Shown: in pieces, positions 25,901-40,900 of the stretch
Layout of the letters: each line of letters begins with the position of its first letter
Numbering within the stretch: the stretch's first letter is position 1
From: Cinclus cinclus
Lineage: Eukaryota > Chordata > Aves > Passeriformes > Cinclidae
Length of the DNA stretch: 64,000 bases
Direction of reading: 5' to 3'
Assembly: GCF_963662255.1 (NCBI RefSeq)
Contig: NC_085049.1
Location: 63,597,158 to 63,661,157, forward strand
The notes under the pieces: model-generated
What the model was told of the DNA's origin: nothing
The model's database searches: none
Seen by the model: the letters and a program-made list of their open reading frames with translations, nothing else
Made by a program: the position numbers and the translations under genes

Positions 25901-28900
25901 TCATTTTTTGTAACTGCTTTTTGTACTTACACCTTAGGATATTTTACAGTTGAGTTGCTGGTTATGAAATATCAGTACTTAATGAAATTGCTCATATTTG
26001 GTAACTTTCTTTTCAGAGATTTATTTTACTTTTGGTATTACAGGAATTGCAAAGATTTATATAATTTTCTAGGTAGTCTTCCAGGAATGGCAGTGATGAC
26101 ATTTGGGTAAAATGGCAAAGAGACTCGTCCCTACAGAGTCTCTGTTAAAATGTTGTTAACTTTTCTGCTTTAATTTGTTGTGTGAGAAACTGGAATTTAA
26201 CTTTGCCTGTGAACTGTTTTGAGTAGCTGTAAGAAATAATTGGCACTGTTGGTTGAAGCAATGACTTGCTAGGGCATACTTATTAAACCATGATCCAAAG
26301 ACTCCAGGACTTTTGGGAAGTGCTTCTGAATGCAGTGACTCTACAATAAGATCTTTCAATCTTGGAATGATATGGAAATGCAGTGTGGTATCTGTCCTTT
26401 ATGTTATACTAATGCTAACTGCTCTGTATAACCAAAACACCATTCCTTCATCTTTCAGATGCATTAGCTGTTGTCATAGAAGTTGCAAACCATGCCAATG
26501 ACATCATGAAGCAGGGAGTAAGTATTTTGCCTTATGAAGCTGGTTGATTAAAGCTTTCTCTTTCTCTCTCTCTCTCTCTTTCTCTTTCTTTTTTGTTCCT
26601 TAAAAGAAATCATGAATGCAAGGGCAAACACTTACCTTCTGCTTTTTTTCCCTCATAGGATAACTTTCAGAAACTCATGCAGATCCAATACAGTTTAAAT
26701 GGACACCATGAGATAGTACAGCCAGGAAGGGTAAGTGCCCCACATGGCATTCAGCAGATTGCAGTGAAAGTGCAGTGAAAGAGAAGATGATATGCAAGCA
26801 AAGACTGATGCTGGAATATACCAAGAAGAAAATTGGTCCATTGCTTCATTATTAGGTTCTAACACTCAAATGAATACTGCCACTCCATATGTGTGGAGTT
26901 TTTTTAGACGTTTATCTGACAGAAACTTAGAATTTTTAGAATATGATTCCTTGCTGGATCTTGCAGGCAGGTTTTTGTCCTCAAGATTAACCCTGTATTT
27001 CTCATGGTTTCACATGCAGCATGGGAGACTAATGCAGTCATCCACATACACTTGTAGAGAAACCTAAGGATAAACAGCTTTTCTTAGAAAGGGAATCCCA
27101 AATCCCAAAACTTGTGCAGCACTTCTAGTGTAGTAATACTAATAATAATCATTGTAATAGTTAATAAAAAGTCAGTTTTTTCATGGCTTGTGCCCTAAAA
27201 AAGCTAAGTTTTGCACTTCTTAATTTACTAGGTCTTTTTGAAAGAGGGAACACTGATGAAGCTATCACGGAAGGTCATGCAGCCAAGAATGTTTTTTCTG
27301 GTAAGATTCTATGTATGTTGCTATGTGCCTTATCGTAGTGTAATTTTTGGTGGTTAAAACATTGCACTGCAAACAAAACTAATAACTGCAGGTAGTAGAA
27401 AAATGGCTAATTGTTGATGTTCTATCAGTCGGTTCCAATGTAGAGATATTATCTGTGGCATATGCACTAATTTTAATGGAAAACCATTCCTCACTGAAGT
27501 ATACTATTTTGAACAATGCTCATTTAGGCTTCATGAGAAGACATTATCTGTGGTACTGTGGAAGGCAACACAGTTACTCCATCCCTCTTTAGCTTTACTA
27601 GATCTTAAGAACCTAGAACTCTTGTTGCTACTTCACCCTTCCCTCCCTCCTTTCCTTCCTTCCCCCCCACCCCACTCGCCCTCCTCTCTCCTTCCCCTTG
27701 CAGGAGTCCACATGCATCCTGAGCAGAGCACTGGGTGGAAGTCAAGTCCTCAGTTCTCTTCCTGTCTCTGCTATTGCTTTGTTTTGAAACTTGTGTTCAT
27801 CTCTGAAGTTTCTGTTTCCACTTGAACTTTTTGTTTATCTCTTCTATTTAGACAGCAAAGCAGCTGTTATCCTGTAATTTATGGCATTATTGGTCCACAG
27901 TTCTGACTGAATTCTATCTTGTAGTTACCCTGATATGAAGAAATACTTCCCTAGTGAGTCCTGGAGTATGTATTATACCAGTTATGGAAATACTCTCAGA
28001 AATGTGGTGCTATCTCAAGCTTCACAACCAAGATATTGCTAACTTCAGTGTCTATATCTTGGATTTTCTCTGTTTTATTTTTTGGACAAGATTTTTTTGG
28101 GGGGTTTTTCTTAGTTATAAATGGTACAGGCTAGCATTCATACCATTAGACACAGTGATTTTTCTATTTATCACGTTGCAAAGGTTTAGTAATTGTTTGA
28201 AACATGTGGTTATTCTGCAAAGAATCACATAGCAAAACCTTATGAGACACTTCAGGTTTTGGTATTTGTTTATGTGTAGTAAATGAAGTGTGGATCCATG
28301 TGTTGAACAGCACAGAAAATAAAAAAATCTTGGTTACTGTTCAGTAAGTGCACTGAACGAATGCAAGTCTGGTAGAACAAGAAATAAGCAATAGATGCAT
28401 TTTAAATGGGTAAATTTCACAATATATGGTTAAGTTTTTCCTTATAAATTGCTAATCCATTCTGCTATCTCCTAGTTTCTGGATTGCTTTGATTTGTTTG
28501 AATGGTTAATTCTAATACCCTTTTATAGTTTGCTATATTATATACCTGTGTACACGAGAAACATTTGTTTCCCTTTTGACAGCCTGTTCTTTGACATCCA
28601 TGCACTGTTTTCTCGTGCCAAATGTATATTTACACAAGGAGGATATAAATAGATACCTATTGTTATCTAAATTCATACATGAAAATGTTTCTTGGATTCT
28701 AAGTGGAATAAGAGGAAGTAGAGGATACCCTTCTGGACAGTTATCTCAGTGCTGTAGGGGTTCTGTACTTCCAGTAAAATGCATCAGAAATTGTCTGTCA
28801 TTTAACAAACTTTAATCATCAAAAAGCACTCTGTATTACAGTTCAATGATGCCCTGTTGTATACTACTCCAGTTCAGTCAGGAATGTATAAACTCAACAA

Positions 28901-31900
28901 CATGCTGTCGTTGGCTGGAATGAAGGTGAGTCACTTGTTCATGTGAGCCTTTCTCCAAATCTACCTAAACTCAGGCCTTCAAATTTTGAAAACGCAACTG
29001 TGTTTACTGTTGGCAAGAGATAGTAAATATGCTTATGTTCCAGAGCAATCCTACAGGCTTAATGTTTTTTGCATAATGTGGCCTGTGGGATTACTATCTA
29101 GGTTTCCTTGAATATTCTATTACCACAGGATCATCTTAGCTGCCTTTCACCCAGTGTTGTCCTACTCTGGAATAGTCTGCCTACTTATTTTTTGTATTTT
29201 ATTTTGTTTAGACTGCCTCACTTTTGCCTTTTAATTGCTTTTTATTGCTGACGCCCAGAGATTAGGCATCTTTGCCTAATAAGATCCTGGTGGATCAGTT
29301 CTCTGTGGTTTATAGAGATTTGCTAACTGTGAGGGAAGATGCAACTTTTCTTCCTGAGCCCTTGTGAAAAGCATCAAAGTTAAGCCTTGAGCCCTGCTGG
29401 GTAATGATAAGGCACATGCATGCCATATAATGACTCAGTCGCTGACATGACAGTTAATGGGAACAATAAATCTTTGCCTTGGGAGTCATTGTCTCCAGTC
29501 CTGTCAGAAAAAAATCACCAAGTCCAGTTGCTGTGCAGATCTGGCACTCAGGTCCAAAGTTTTGCAAGCAGAGCTACAAAATCTCCTTTGCCAGCAGATG
29601 TCTTGCAGCGGCCCAGACCCACTCTTGACTTTAAAGCCCCCTTATGTTTGAAGTTTGGTAGCTCAGGAGGTTCAACAGGGTAGTCTAGCCCTTGCCCACT
29701 CTGGGGTACACCAGTGGGGCTCCATCTCGTCCTGCAGCAGCAGCAGTGCCTTTTTTTGGTCCAGTTGCAGGAGATGCTCAGAGAGCAACATGGCTGGGCC
29801 TGTGTGTAAGGTGTCTGACAGCTCTTGAGTTTCATTCCCCTGTACATCTCCAGTGTTTGTATGAGGGCAAGTGAAATAAAAGGATGGGCTGCATATAATC
29901 ATAGTGTAGCTGAGCCCTCTGGTCTGGTATATGATTTCCTATTTCTGAGTCTTTTTTTCTCCAGTGTTTCCTTCTGCAATAAAAATATAAGAGATTTTGC
30001 AGGAATTAAAATTAAAGCAACGACAGAAGTACTATTTCGGTTTGAATGTGAAATTTCCTCTCTTGGCTGAAGGTTAAGAAGCCAACCCAGGAAGCCTATC
30101 AGAATGAACTGAACATTGAAAGTGTAGAGAGATCCTTCATTCTTTCAGCAAGGTAAGTCTTTCAAATAAACAGTGATTTTAAAACCAGGAGATTTCAGGC
30201 AGGCCACACAAGCTTTTTAGAACTTGTTTGTGCTTAATGTAGTGAAAAGTTACTCTTGGCCAGAGTGATTACAGAATAGAGGGAATCTGTAAATCAGAGT
30301 GAATAAAACCATTGTTTGGGTCCTCTTTTTCACCTTAGCTACACCTTCAGAAACTTCAAGTAAATTGAAATACAACCCTTGCACTGCCTTTCCTTGAGTG
30401 GGTTTCAATTTACTTCATTTTAGGCTTTGCTTTTCAGTTGTTTTTTGGGTTTTTTTTTTTTTTTTTTTTTTTTCTTCTAAAATTACTGACGTGCTCTATG
30501 TTACCAAATTCTCTAAGTAACAGCAAAAGTGTATATGGTCACTAAGCCCAGGCAGCTCTGGTCACCTTCATTGAGATGCCTTTAGCAAGATTTGTTTTTG
30601 TGGATTGTTGTTTTTACGGTGCTTGAGTTGAAGTTTTATGTGTTCTGACATTTGTCATGGCTGATACCAATGAAGAAAGACATGTTTTCTCTTATTTAGC
30701 AAGGCTGAGCAAGAGCAGACTGCTGCTTTTTGTGTGACCTTGTAAATACTGACATGAGAATGCACAAAGATAGCAGTATCTGTAGCTGAGGGGTAGACCG
30801 AGGTTAACATTGTCAAAGAAGCCAAAGGAAGTGGCTCAATTGTCATAGCAGTAGTTATTTATAACAACACATTTGAAATGGTAATTCTGTATTTCTTCAA
30901 CAAATTTAAACATTTCTTGTAGGTCTTCTGCACACTGGGGGGAAAAATGCATTTCACAGTTTAGGGTATGGTTCTGCTCCAGTGTAGTATGAACATCTCT
31001 GTGCTGCTTAGGTGCCTTGGTGACTGGATGTCACACAGACACATGAGGGCATTCAGGGGATGGTAGCAGGCAATGAAGATTTATCTCTTCTTGACTTGAA
31101 ACAGGGTTGCACTCTTAATTCAGTTCTTTCAAAAAATGTAAAAGAATAATAGGAATTTCTGAAAATGTTGCCAACATACAATCTACCTATTTTTCACAAA
31201 ACAGGATAGACTAGTCTTTTTGATGAACAGATTAAGTGGTGGATTAAAAGCAACTCCTGGGAAAGATGTACTGGTCCATAGGGAAAAAGCCCTATGTATA
31301 ACATGCTCATCAAATTTGGCATAGTTAGTGATATATTTTGTCTTAACCTTGAAATTGCTGGAATTAACCTCATACTACCAACTGAGGCTGCTACAATTTG
31401 CTTTTTCTGGTATTAGTGTTGTTGATGTTGCATCTTTGGGGAGCATTCAGCTCTGTTATTTTTATACTTGCTGGGAGCCATGCATGTGCAGGAGCCCAAA
31501 GTTACACAGCAGAGACAGAGAGAGGTTGCATTTGAGTGGCATGAAGGAGGTGCTGGAGGCTTCAGATGTAAATGACAGTTTTCAGGTTGCTTTTTGTCTG
31601 TCACTAGAATTGAGCCTGTTGTGGTGTAGGAGAGAAGCAATTGAAAGACACTACCAGCAGCAGGTGCATGCATATGTTTTCCCCAATCAACTATGTTGTT
31701 CCTATTAATAAATATTCTAAATGTGAAAATAATTTGTGTCTTGTCAATCCAGGTTACAACTTCCTTTCACTGATCCCTCGTTCTAACATCTTACCAGGTT
31801 CTATATGGTAAAAAAATCTCCTTAATTTCAAAACTGTTCAAATTAGTCTTAAAAACACTGGAGACAAATTTCACTTCCATGGATTTTTTTTCAAATAATA

Positions 31901-34900
31901 AGCATTATGTGGAGTGTGCACCAAAGAAGAGATTCTGAAATGATCCTGAGAGCAGGGACAGGGAAGTGAAAAACTAAGCTGGTGATAATTTGCTAGTAAT
32001 AAAAAGCAGGCCACTTAATAACAGAAATATAGATTAATGCCTAGACAAGACTTTTACAGAAGTAAAGCTTTGGTCCTGGTAGCAACAGTCATGGGAGCCT
32101 GACGTGGTCTGGCCCCTCAATAAGGCTGATGAAGAGCTACTCCAGGCAGATAGAGCTGCTTCTCTTCCTATTCCTATGCCTGAACTGAGGATGGTCACAC
32201 AAGACTGGCTCAGCTGGGAGAGGTGCCCTAAGGTTCTGATCCTGGAAACAAGAGGGACATGCCTCCCCAGTGCCCTCCTGGGGCCACCAAGCTGTTTAGC
32301 TCCAGTGGGCAGCTGGATGTGTGCCCTCAGCACACGCATTTGCCAGCAGTAGCCATTGCTGGGGTTTTGTGTAATCCATTTGAGGCTTTCTACTGTGATG
32401 TTAAATCTTAAATAAATAAAAATCATAGTGTTTAAAAGCCCAAGAAACTCCTGTGATTTTAGTAAACAAAATCACTTTTGGAAAGATGCAACAAATGCTG
32501 GACCTGCAGCAGAGAAAGCAGTAGGGCTGGGCAGCTGTGAGGGAGCCTGGAGTGACAGCAGAAGAAACTGCTGATTTTGCTGCAGCTAAGCATTACATCA
32601 GTTCTGTTGCCAGTGGCACCACCTTTGCTCTTACATTCTTAAGCATTGTAAACAGTCCTAAAGTTTACCACTAGCAAACCTACCAAGCACAAGGCTCCTG
32701 GTGAAATATTAGGGTTTAAGCCTGTAGCTCACTGTGCAAGCTGCTGCATACAGAGCAGTCCCCACATGATGGGGGTGGTGGTGGTGCATAATCTCCAAAA
32801 CCTGTGCCAACTTTCAATTTAATTAACTAATACAGTTACAGGAATCTAATTAAATGTAACCAGATTTTGAAAAAGCCAAAGGAGTTGATTAGAACTGAGT
32901 ATTACATAGTTAATGCAGACCAGTTGTTCTTTCCAGATGAAGAAGCAAAAGTAAATAGACTGAACCAAATGTTCCACTTAGAATGTGAAATGTTGGGACA
33001 AACACTAATGCATTGCTTTTCCCTTGCATGTATCTTATTTCCTCTCTTTTTGTTCTGATTTTGTTGCTGTGTGTGCTAGATCTTTTTTTTCTTTTGCTTG
33101 AGCCTCACAGGCTTCCTGTGTGTTTACTTTAGCAGATTTGTTCTCTCTGATTCTGTATAGTACTCAGTTTCATCCCATTCAAACCCCCCATTCAAAATAT
33201 TTTCCTTAAAGGTCCAAAGATGATAAAGCTTCCAAATTCACCTACAAAACCAATAAATAATAATTGGTGTTAGGCATCCCATTTGCGCAAGTCATTGCTT
33301 ACCTCTTCCCTAACTTTCCTGTCTATATATGTGCGTGCAATTCCTTGGTTTAAACAAATTAATTTATTTGATACCAACTAAAAAGTGGGGAATAGAAAAA
33401 TATATTGGGTGTGGATTCTTGTTTAAATTGTAGAAGCCCTTTTTAAGCTGGCCTGGCATCTTAAATAGTGTAGCTGTTCCTCTGCTGCAAAACTGCTTCA
33501 TCCTTTCTCAGAGCCTTCTCTGTGTGGCTGGCACAAGTAGCTGTTCAGCTGTGTGATGAACCTAGTTGGTAAATTGATCCAGAGGAAGGGCAGGTTGATG
33601 GCTTGCTTTAATATAGATTTGTTTCCCAATCCAGCCTGCTGCATAACTGTGTATTCTGGCACAAGAGTGAAAATAAGATCTAGTGACTGAGAGAAAGGAT
33701 AGTAGGCTGCCGTTTACAGCAGGAACAGCACCAATTTATGAAAATGGTGTTATGCCCATGGACAGAGGAGGTGCTTTGGCACTGCACATAATCCAGTATA
33801 GCTGTAGGGTCCTGCTGCACCAGGTACTCCGTGTGCTCCTCGTGCTGTGCCACTTCAGCCTAATGCTTTCCTTGCACTTGATTAGTGATCCACCAGCTGT
33901 GGGAAAAAGAGATGGACTAAGCTTACCTGTCTGTCTCTTTGAGTTAGCTTATCCAATGGAAACGTTTTGGGGAAAAAAAATTATTATTTGAAAGTAGCAT
34001 GACCTGGTAGGAGCAAACAGTTAGGAGCACAAGGCAGGAGAAGAGTCAGTGTGTTTTTATTTGACAGAAGCTTGGAGTGTCACAGGGTTGGGTATAACAA
34101 ACTGCACTCTGAGACAGAAGGAAGTGGGGAGAAAAAAGGCTTGTTGAAATTTCAGATTGGCTTCAAGATGGAAGGTCCATGCCTTTGCTCTGGGAGCATT
34201 ATTTAAACAAGTATTTTTCAGGCTATTCAAGGGTCTGGGGAGGAGGGTGAAGCAATGAAGACAAGCCTTAAAAGAAGCACAAGTATTTTGGAAAGAGGAA
34301 AGGAAAGGAGGGAATCCACATGACAACAACAAACAAAGAATTCTTTCTTAGTATTAGTCAAAATAAATAACTAACACCATGGCAAAAGTTAATAAATAAG
34401 GCCAGTTGCAGAAGGAGTTGTAGACATTTTATAAATTGAAATTGCAAGAGAGTTACTCCAATGTGCAATAAAGCTAGTGGAATTCTAATCAACACTTGCT
34501 TCTAAGAATGTTAATAATAATAAATCACTTTTGTGGGTTTTTACTCCAACAGTTCTGCTACAGAAAGAGATGAGTGGTTAGAAGCTATCTCCAAGTCGAT
34601 TGAAGAATATACAAAAAAGAGAATCACATTTAATCCGAGCAAAAGTCTTGAAGAGGTATATCCTACCATTTTTGTTGGTTTGTTCCCTTTCTGAATATAA
34701 GGTTTCCTGACAGGTGCTTAGAGAAACAAGAGGTACTGCATGATGAATAATAAAACAGGATGGTAAATAATTGAAGAGATGGTAGAATATTTCATAGTGT
34801 TACCTACTTCATACATTTAAAATTACTTTCTTCAAAAACCCAAATCAGATTTCACTGTTCTGTCTGTAGCCTTGTGCATGGAAAGATGAAATGAAAAGGT

Positions 34901-37900
34901 TTTAAGATAAAGCAGCTATTGATCCAAGTAGGCTGGTAAAGCTTGAAAGTCATTAATTGCATCTGTGTTGTCAGGCTTGCATTGTAATGGTAACTGATTA
35001 AATAGTAGATAACATTTAAGGCCACGACAACTTACCAGAGAAGGCTTTCCAACACCATCAGCATTATCCTATAACCACTGGTGAATATTAGACCTATTTC
35101 TCCTCACTGAATGTAATGATATTGTGCCTATGTTATCTCAGGCAGATGCAGAGAAACAGGAAGGAGATAGTCCTCTGGGGTCAAAGGCTCCCATCTGGAT
35201 CCCTGACACAAGAGCCACGATGTGCATGATCTGTACGAGTGAATTCACGCTGACGTGGAGAAGGCACCACTGCAGGGCGTGCGGGAAGGTTGGGTGATTC
35301 TGTGGTTAGCTTTTCAGTCGCTCATTCAGGTTCCTTGTGTGACATTCAGGTGGAGCTTTGTCACCCCAACTACTCTTCTGAGCAACACTGTACTATGACA
35401 CAATTATGTGGGTTAGAGCCAACATGTTCGGGTTGGTGGTTTGGGGACTTGGGGGATGGGTTTTTCAGACAGGTGTTATGACAGACCAGTATTCAATCTT
35501 CAACATGCTACGTGTTAGTTATTTTGCATTCTGGACTGCTATTTATGGTTATTTTGCAATTACATAATACCCATTAATGTTAGCTGAAATGAAAAAGTAG
35601 CTTCCTCACTAATTTTCATAAGAGAATGGTTTCTGATTTTAAGTTAGCACAACCTTCTTTTATATTTTACACTTAGATAAAGTTTATTAGATATAACTTT
35701 CATTTCTTGTTTTAATCCAGTGGGAATACAAAATTAGAATGCAATGCAGTTGAGACATCTGTGTTGTAGAGAAATCACCAAGAGAGCAATAGCTATTTAG
35801 CTATTTTTAAAAAACTGTGACTGAAACAGTTCAGTAACACAGTAGGCTTGTTCTGTTTTTAATGGATCATTAACGTTGGCTTATTGATTCCTAGTTCACT
35901 GATTTTTATTTTTTAATATTTAGTTTTTTATCATTTAGAAGAGGAAAGGACAGCATGTTGAGCATAAAGACACAGGAAAAAGCCAAGATCTTAGAACATT
36001 TGCACTGTAAAATAGTGCCTATTTCAGGTTTTTATGGGCTTAAAAATGCTGAAGTGAATATCTTTGGGTATTTGGTGATTTACAGGTGCACATCATGTAA
36101 AATAATGCTTTTATCTGTTTCTGTTTACAGATTGTCTGTCAAGCTTGTTCATCAAACAAACATGGCTTAGACTATATGAAAAACCAGCCAGCTAGAGTAT
36201 GTGATCATTGCTTCAGGGAGCTACAAAAGCAAGGTAAAGAAAACCTCCCCAAACTGTCTGTCTTTCTTTTGTGGCCTTTGTAACATGGTATGTGCCTTAT
36301 CTTTACTGCTGGGTTCAAGTGCTTTATTCTGCTGGTGCCTGAAAACAATAGGCACCTGAGATTCTAAGACCAAGAAGCTTCTGTGGAGCAAGCTAGGAAA
36401 TGAATTTGCCATATATTGGCTCTTCCTTCCAGAAATGTGTGCCTTTACCTTGTAGTAATGACATGTAGCTTATGCTGCTTTCCTTTTGAGATAACGGGTG
36501 TTACATTGCTCTTCATTAACCACAGGATACAAGTATACATTAGAGTCCTTGCAGTTTATCCTGACCTCCCAGGAGGTTCTTGTGTACTTTTACACTCTGT
36601 AACTTGTGTGTCTGTAAATTTCATTTTTGCCAGCTAAGCTGCTGAGATGGCTGAAGTTCTGGAGCTCTGTAGAGACATAGACCTTAATCTTTCTGAAGCT
36701 GAGTCTCTTCAGATCTATAAACTGGCCTCAAGCTACTCTCAAGCCTCAGTTTATATGCAATTCAAGGATTTGGCATATCTGTACCTCAGTTCTGAAAGCA
36801 AACTCCTAACCATTGCCTACTGAACACTGGCAATATGGAATTCAATATAAAACAGCTAGAGCAGTTTTCAATGTTTTCAGAAAATGTGGTGCCCTGTGGA
36901 AAGCAATGGCTGGATAGCCTAATGGTAGTAACATTTGCTTACAGAGGAGGTCTAGGGTCAATGTACTTATCGTGAGAAAACTCTAGTACATCTCTTTGAG
37001 GAAGCTTCATGTCATTCTGCAGAAACAAGTGTAAAATCAATGGAAGCACCTCCCAGTGAGGTGGGAATCCAGTCCCATCTCACAAGACTTGCTGCGAATT
37101 AAGTTGAAACACTCAAGTATAAAGTACACAAATGAGCTGTAAACAGACTAAAAGAGCTTTCTGCCCTTCCCTCGGCAGAGGCTCCAGTGCAACACGAGCT
37201 CTCTAGGGTATCAGGAAATCTGTGGTGCCCAGTGAAAGGATAAAGCTATGGATCCCAGCACACTGGGGGTGACATTTCTCGCAGGGGTGCGGAAAGCAGC
37301 ATGGATAACCCTGGAAATGGCCGTGGGAGCCTGCGGTCATGGGAAGGCCGTTGTCTGAAGCACCTGCAGGGGTCTGCGTTGGGCACTAGAGGCTGCTGTG
37401 CTGCAGGCAATGCAGCTGCCTGAGGCTGGGAAAAGGGATGGGGAGCAGGTGCACTACAGCTGGCAATCACAGCAATCACATTGCTCTCCTGCTCTTCTCA
37501 TTATTTCAGAGCCTCACCGAGTTCAGGGCCAACACTAGAAGCAGGCTTTATTAAACCACTCATTCCAAGTGCAGCTGTAAAAAAAGTGGTGGTAGTTGCT
37601 AGAAAAAGGGGTTTTGAACAGGTGAAGTATTGCAGAAGTCTTCCAAGAGAGATGAAGTAACTCTCTGTGGCAGTAGAGAAAGACAGCCCATGCTGGGAGA
37701 TAGGAACATCCAGAAGTGTGTGTGTGCTGGAAGAGGACCATCCCTATTGAATAAGGCTGAGAAGTTAACAGATGCAGAGAATTGAAAGATAAAGTACAGA
37801 CAACATAGAGGACAGCTGTAAAAATTTGCTGTGATTTTTAAGACTTAATTTTCACCCTCTTTATGACCAAAGGTAGTACAACACCCAGAAAACAGACTTT

Positions 37901-40900
37901 GAAAACCAACAAGACCAATTTGTTTAGTGTTAAACTTCTTGGAGCTTTTTTAGTATGATTGTGATTTGGGGGATTCTAACTCATGATGTTGATAACAATG
38001 AAAAGTTAATTCAGTGCTGAATTTAATGTGATTAGGTGTTACTACTGTAACCCTGTAATCTGAATAAAAGTGCCAGCTGTTTTTAAGAAGAAAAGTCCAA
38101 GAATGAATTGCCTGTGTTTAGTCATCTGTGACTTGAAATCAATATATTCATCCTGTGCATTTTAGATAACCAGTGCACTCCTAAGAGTGGATCCCCAGTC
38201 AACCATAAATCTCCATCAAGTGCCTTGTCTACAGTATTACAAAGTATTCCCTCTGGAAGAAAGCAGAAAAAAATTCCTGCAGCCCTCAAAGAAGTAAGTG
38301 TTTTATTGGTCAAAAGTGGTGCCTTGTTGTTATTATATAATTAATATTGAGAGTAGGGAAAAAAAATCTTATTTTAACCACCTCATCCAGAATCAAAAGT
38401 CAAAATGTGTCTCTGAGATTTGGGCCTTAGTTTTAAATAGGCAGGGACATGAACTGTGAAGCACTGTGTAAACTGCATAAACACCTGTGAGACTGTGAGC
38501 TATAGTTAAAATTGTAATTTTTCTTGCTTCCCTGTGTTTCCCTGAATTGTGATTTTATCACTGTACCAAGAGTCAATGACAAGACTCCTACACTAACTCA
38601 GCTCTTGGTTAATGATTAGGAAAGGCAGAGTGAAACCCTGCTTTCTGTAGGTCTTGGGAATGGGAGGAAGTGATTTTTCAGCAGGTTTGCTGAGGATACC
38701 AAGCTGTGCGTTGCAGTCCACACACCAGAGGGAAGGGATGCCATCCAGAAGAACCTGGATAGGCATGAGAGATGGGTCTACGTGAACCTCACAAAACCCA
38801 ACAAGGCCAAGCACGAGGTCCTGCATGTTGGTCAGGGAAATCCCAAGCACAAATACAGGCTGAGTGGATTGATGCTAGCCCTGGGGAGAAAGAGTTGGGG
38901 CTGTTAGTAGATGAAAAGATCAACATAAATGGGCAACGTGCACTTGCAGCCCAGAAAACCAACTGTATCCTGGGCTGCAAGTGCAAGATCCAAAGCAGCA
39001 TGACCAACAGGGTGAGGGGATTCTGCCCCTCTGCTCTGCTCTGATCCCACCTGCATTATAACTCTGGGGTCCCCAACATAATAAGGACATGGACCTGCTG
39101 GAATGAGTCCAGAGGAAGCCTACTAAGTTGAGGGAGAGCTGGAGCACCTCTCCTAATAGAACAGGCTGAGACACTTGGGATTGTTCATTCTGGAGAAAGG
39201 AAGGCTCCAGGCAGATTTTGGAGCAGCCTTCCAGTACCAGAAGAGGTGCCTACAAGAAAGCTGGGGAGGGATTTTTCACAAGAGCATGTAATGATAGGAC
39301 AAGTTCATATGTTGAAGGAGGGTAGGTTTAGATTTGATACCAGAAAGAAATTCTTTACTATAAGGGTGAGGAACTGGAACAGGTTACCCAAAGAGGTTGT
39401 GGACTCTCCATCCCTGGAAGTGTTCAAGACCAGACTAGATGGGGCTTGGAGCCACCTAGGCTCCAGCCATGACGGGGGAGTTGGAATGAGATGATCTTTA
39501 AGGTCCCTTCCAAGCCAAACCACTCTGTGATTCTAAGATTCTTCTTATATAGGAATGTGTGTTCTCCAGCTGTATGTTTTCCTCAGTGTTTCAGCTCTCT
39601 CTTGTCCTGTTGTATCCAACTTAAGTTCCAACCTTCATTCACTGGAAACCTCTCTTCCAGACCCAGATAGATGGTAGCAGGCAAAACAATTTTTCTTTCA
39701 CCCACCTGAGTTAGTTAGCAACCTAACTAACCCAAGATCAGGTAAGAATTTCAGTCTCTGACAGGTAGGGCTCTGGAAATCTGTTTAAAAGAAAAGAAAA
39801 AAAAAAAAAAAAAAAGCTGTACTATGAAATCATATTAGGGTTTGTTGATTCATTTTGGTTTTACTCTCCAGGTTTCAGCAAATACAGAAGACTCTACAAT
39901 GAGTGGCTACCTACACAGATCTAAGGGCAGTAAGAAACCATGGAAACACCTGTGGTTTGTTATAAAAAATAAGGTGCTATACACATATGCTGCTAGTGAG
40001 GTAAGAGACCACATACTAAAAATTAAAAATCCAATGATAATATTGTCTTTGTAACAAAATTGTTTATTCTTAAGATTTAGGAAAAAAAAAAAACCAATAA
40101 AATTAGATCACTTGACAGTATTTGATCTGATTGCAAATGCAGTATTTTGAAAAGGCCCAGTAAGATCAATACCATAATACATTGATATAGCTATGGTGTT
40201 TCTGATTCCAAATCTAGCTTTGAGTACCTCTGCACTGCACACCATTGCTCAGCTGTAGGTATGTTCTGAGTCAATTGAATACAGGAGCAATCTGTTTGCA
40301 TGCATCACAGTGTAGTAGTAGCAAAGGAACATTATGAAAGCATCTTCAGCTATCTTGTTCTGCAGTTTCATAAGGTATTTTGAATGCTTGAAAAAGGAGT
40401 AAACTAAATCTCTTTACTTCTCCCCAAACTGTTTTCTTAAGCCTTTTATTTAATATAAAAGAAATGCATCTTATTTAATGGCATTTGCTTTTTATTTAGA
40501 ATGTGTAGTCCCTATTGCAGTGTGTAATAATTTCTAACATATACATATATATATATGTATATATGGTATCCCAACATGTGCTGAGGATGTAGTTTTATTG
40601 CATCTTAGAATGTTTTGTTACATATATGGATGTATTGGTCTTGGGCTCACTTTGTTTCAAAATGTAAGACACAACCTATCCTGCCCTGTAAAGAATTATC
40701 CTTCTTCACTCCATGCCACCCCCACTCTAGTTATTTCCTGGTTTGTGCTCAGATTTGTTCTTGGGTTGTTCCTGCCAATCTTTATTTTAGAACTTGTGAA
40801 TTATGTCCAAAACCTGTGATGTTATTTCCACTACAGCATTGGCAATACAAAAAAACCCCAAACAAACAAACAAACAAACCCAATCCAAGTAGCTCTAAAA

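Larger units (their letters stand above)
38294..39871 (+). other. FGD6 intron containing a CR1 copy
   Basis: More than half of this intron is occupied by the + strand CR1 fragment at about 38675-39537. A run of adenines (39797-39815) lies shortly before the next acceptor. Nothing else was identified. Confidence 0.7.

Noticed and set aside
32034..32426. 130-codon minus-strand and 82-codon plus-strand frames in a GC-richer intron patch
   Set aside because: Mutually overlapping, no domain, and no clear repeat match. Treated as non-coding.
38593..39523. Several frames of 72-90 codons on both strands
   Set aside because: They are broken pieces or shadows of one CR1 copy. Stops and frameshifts show no active ORF2.
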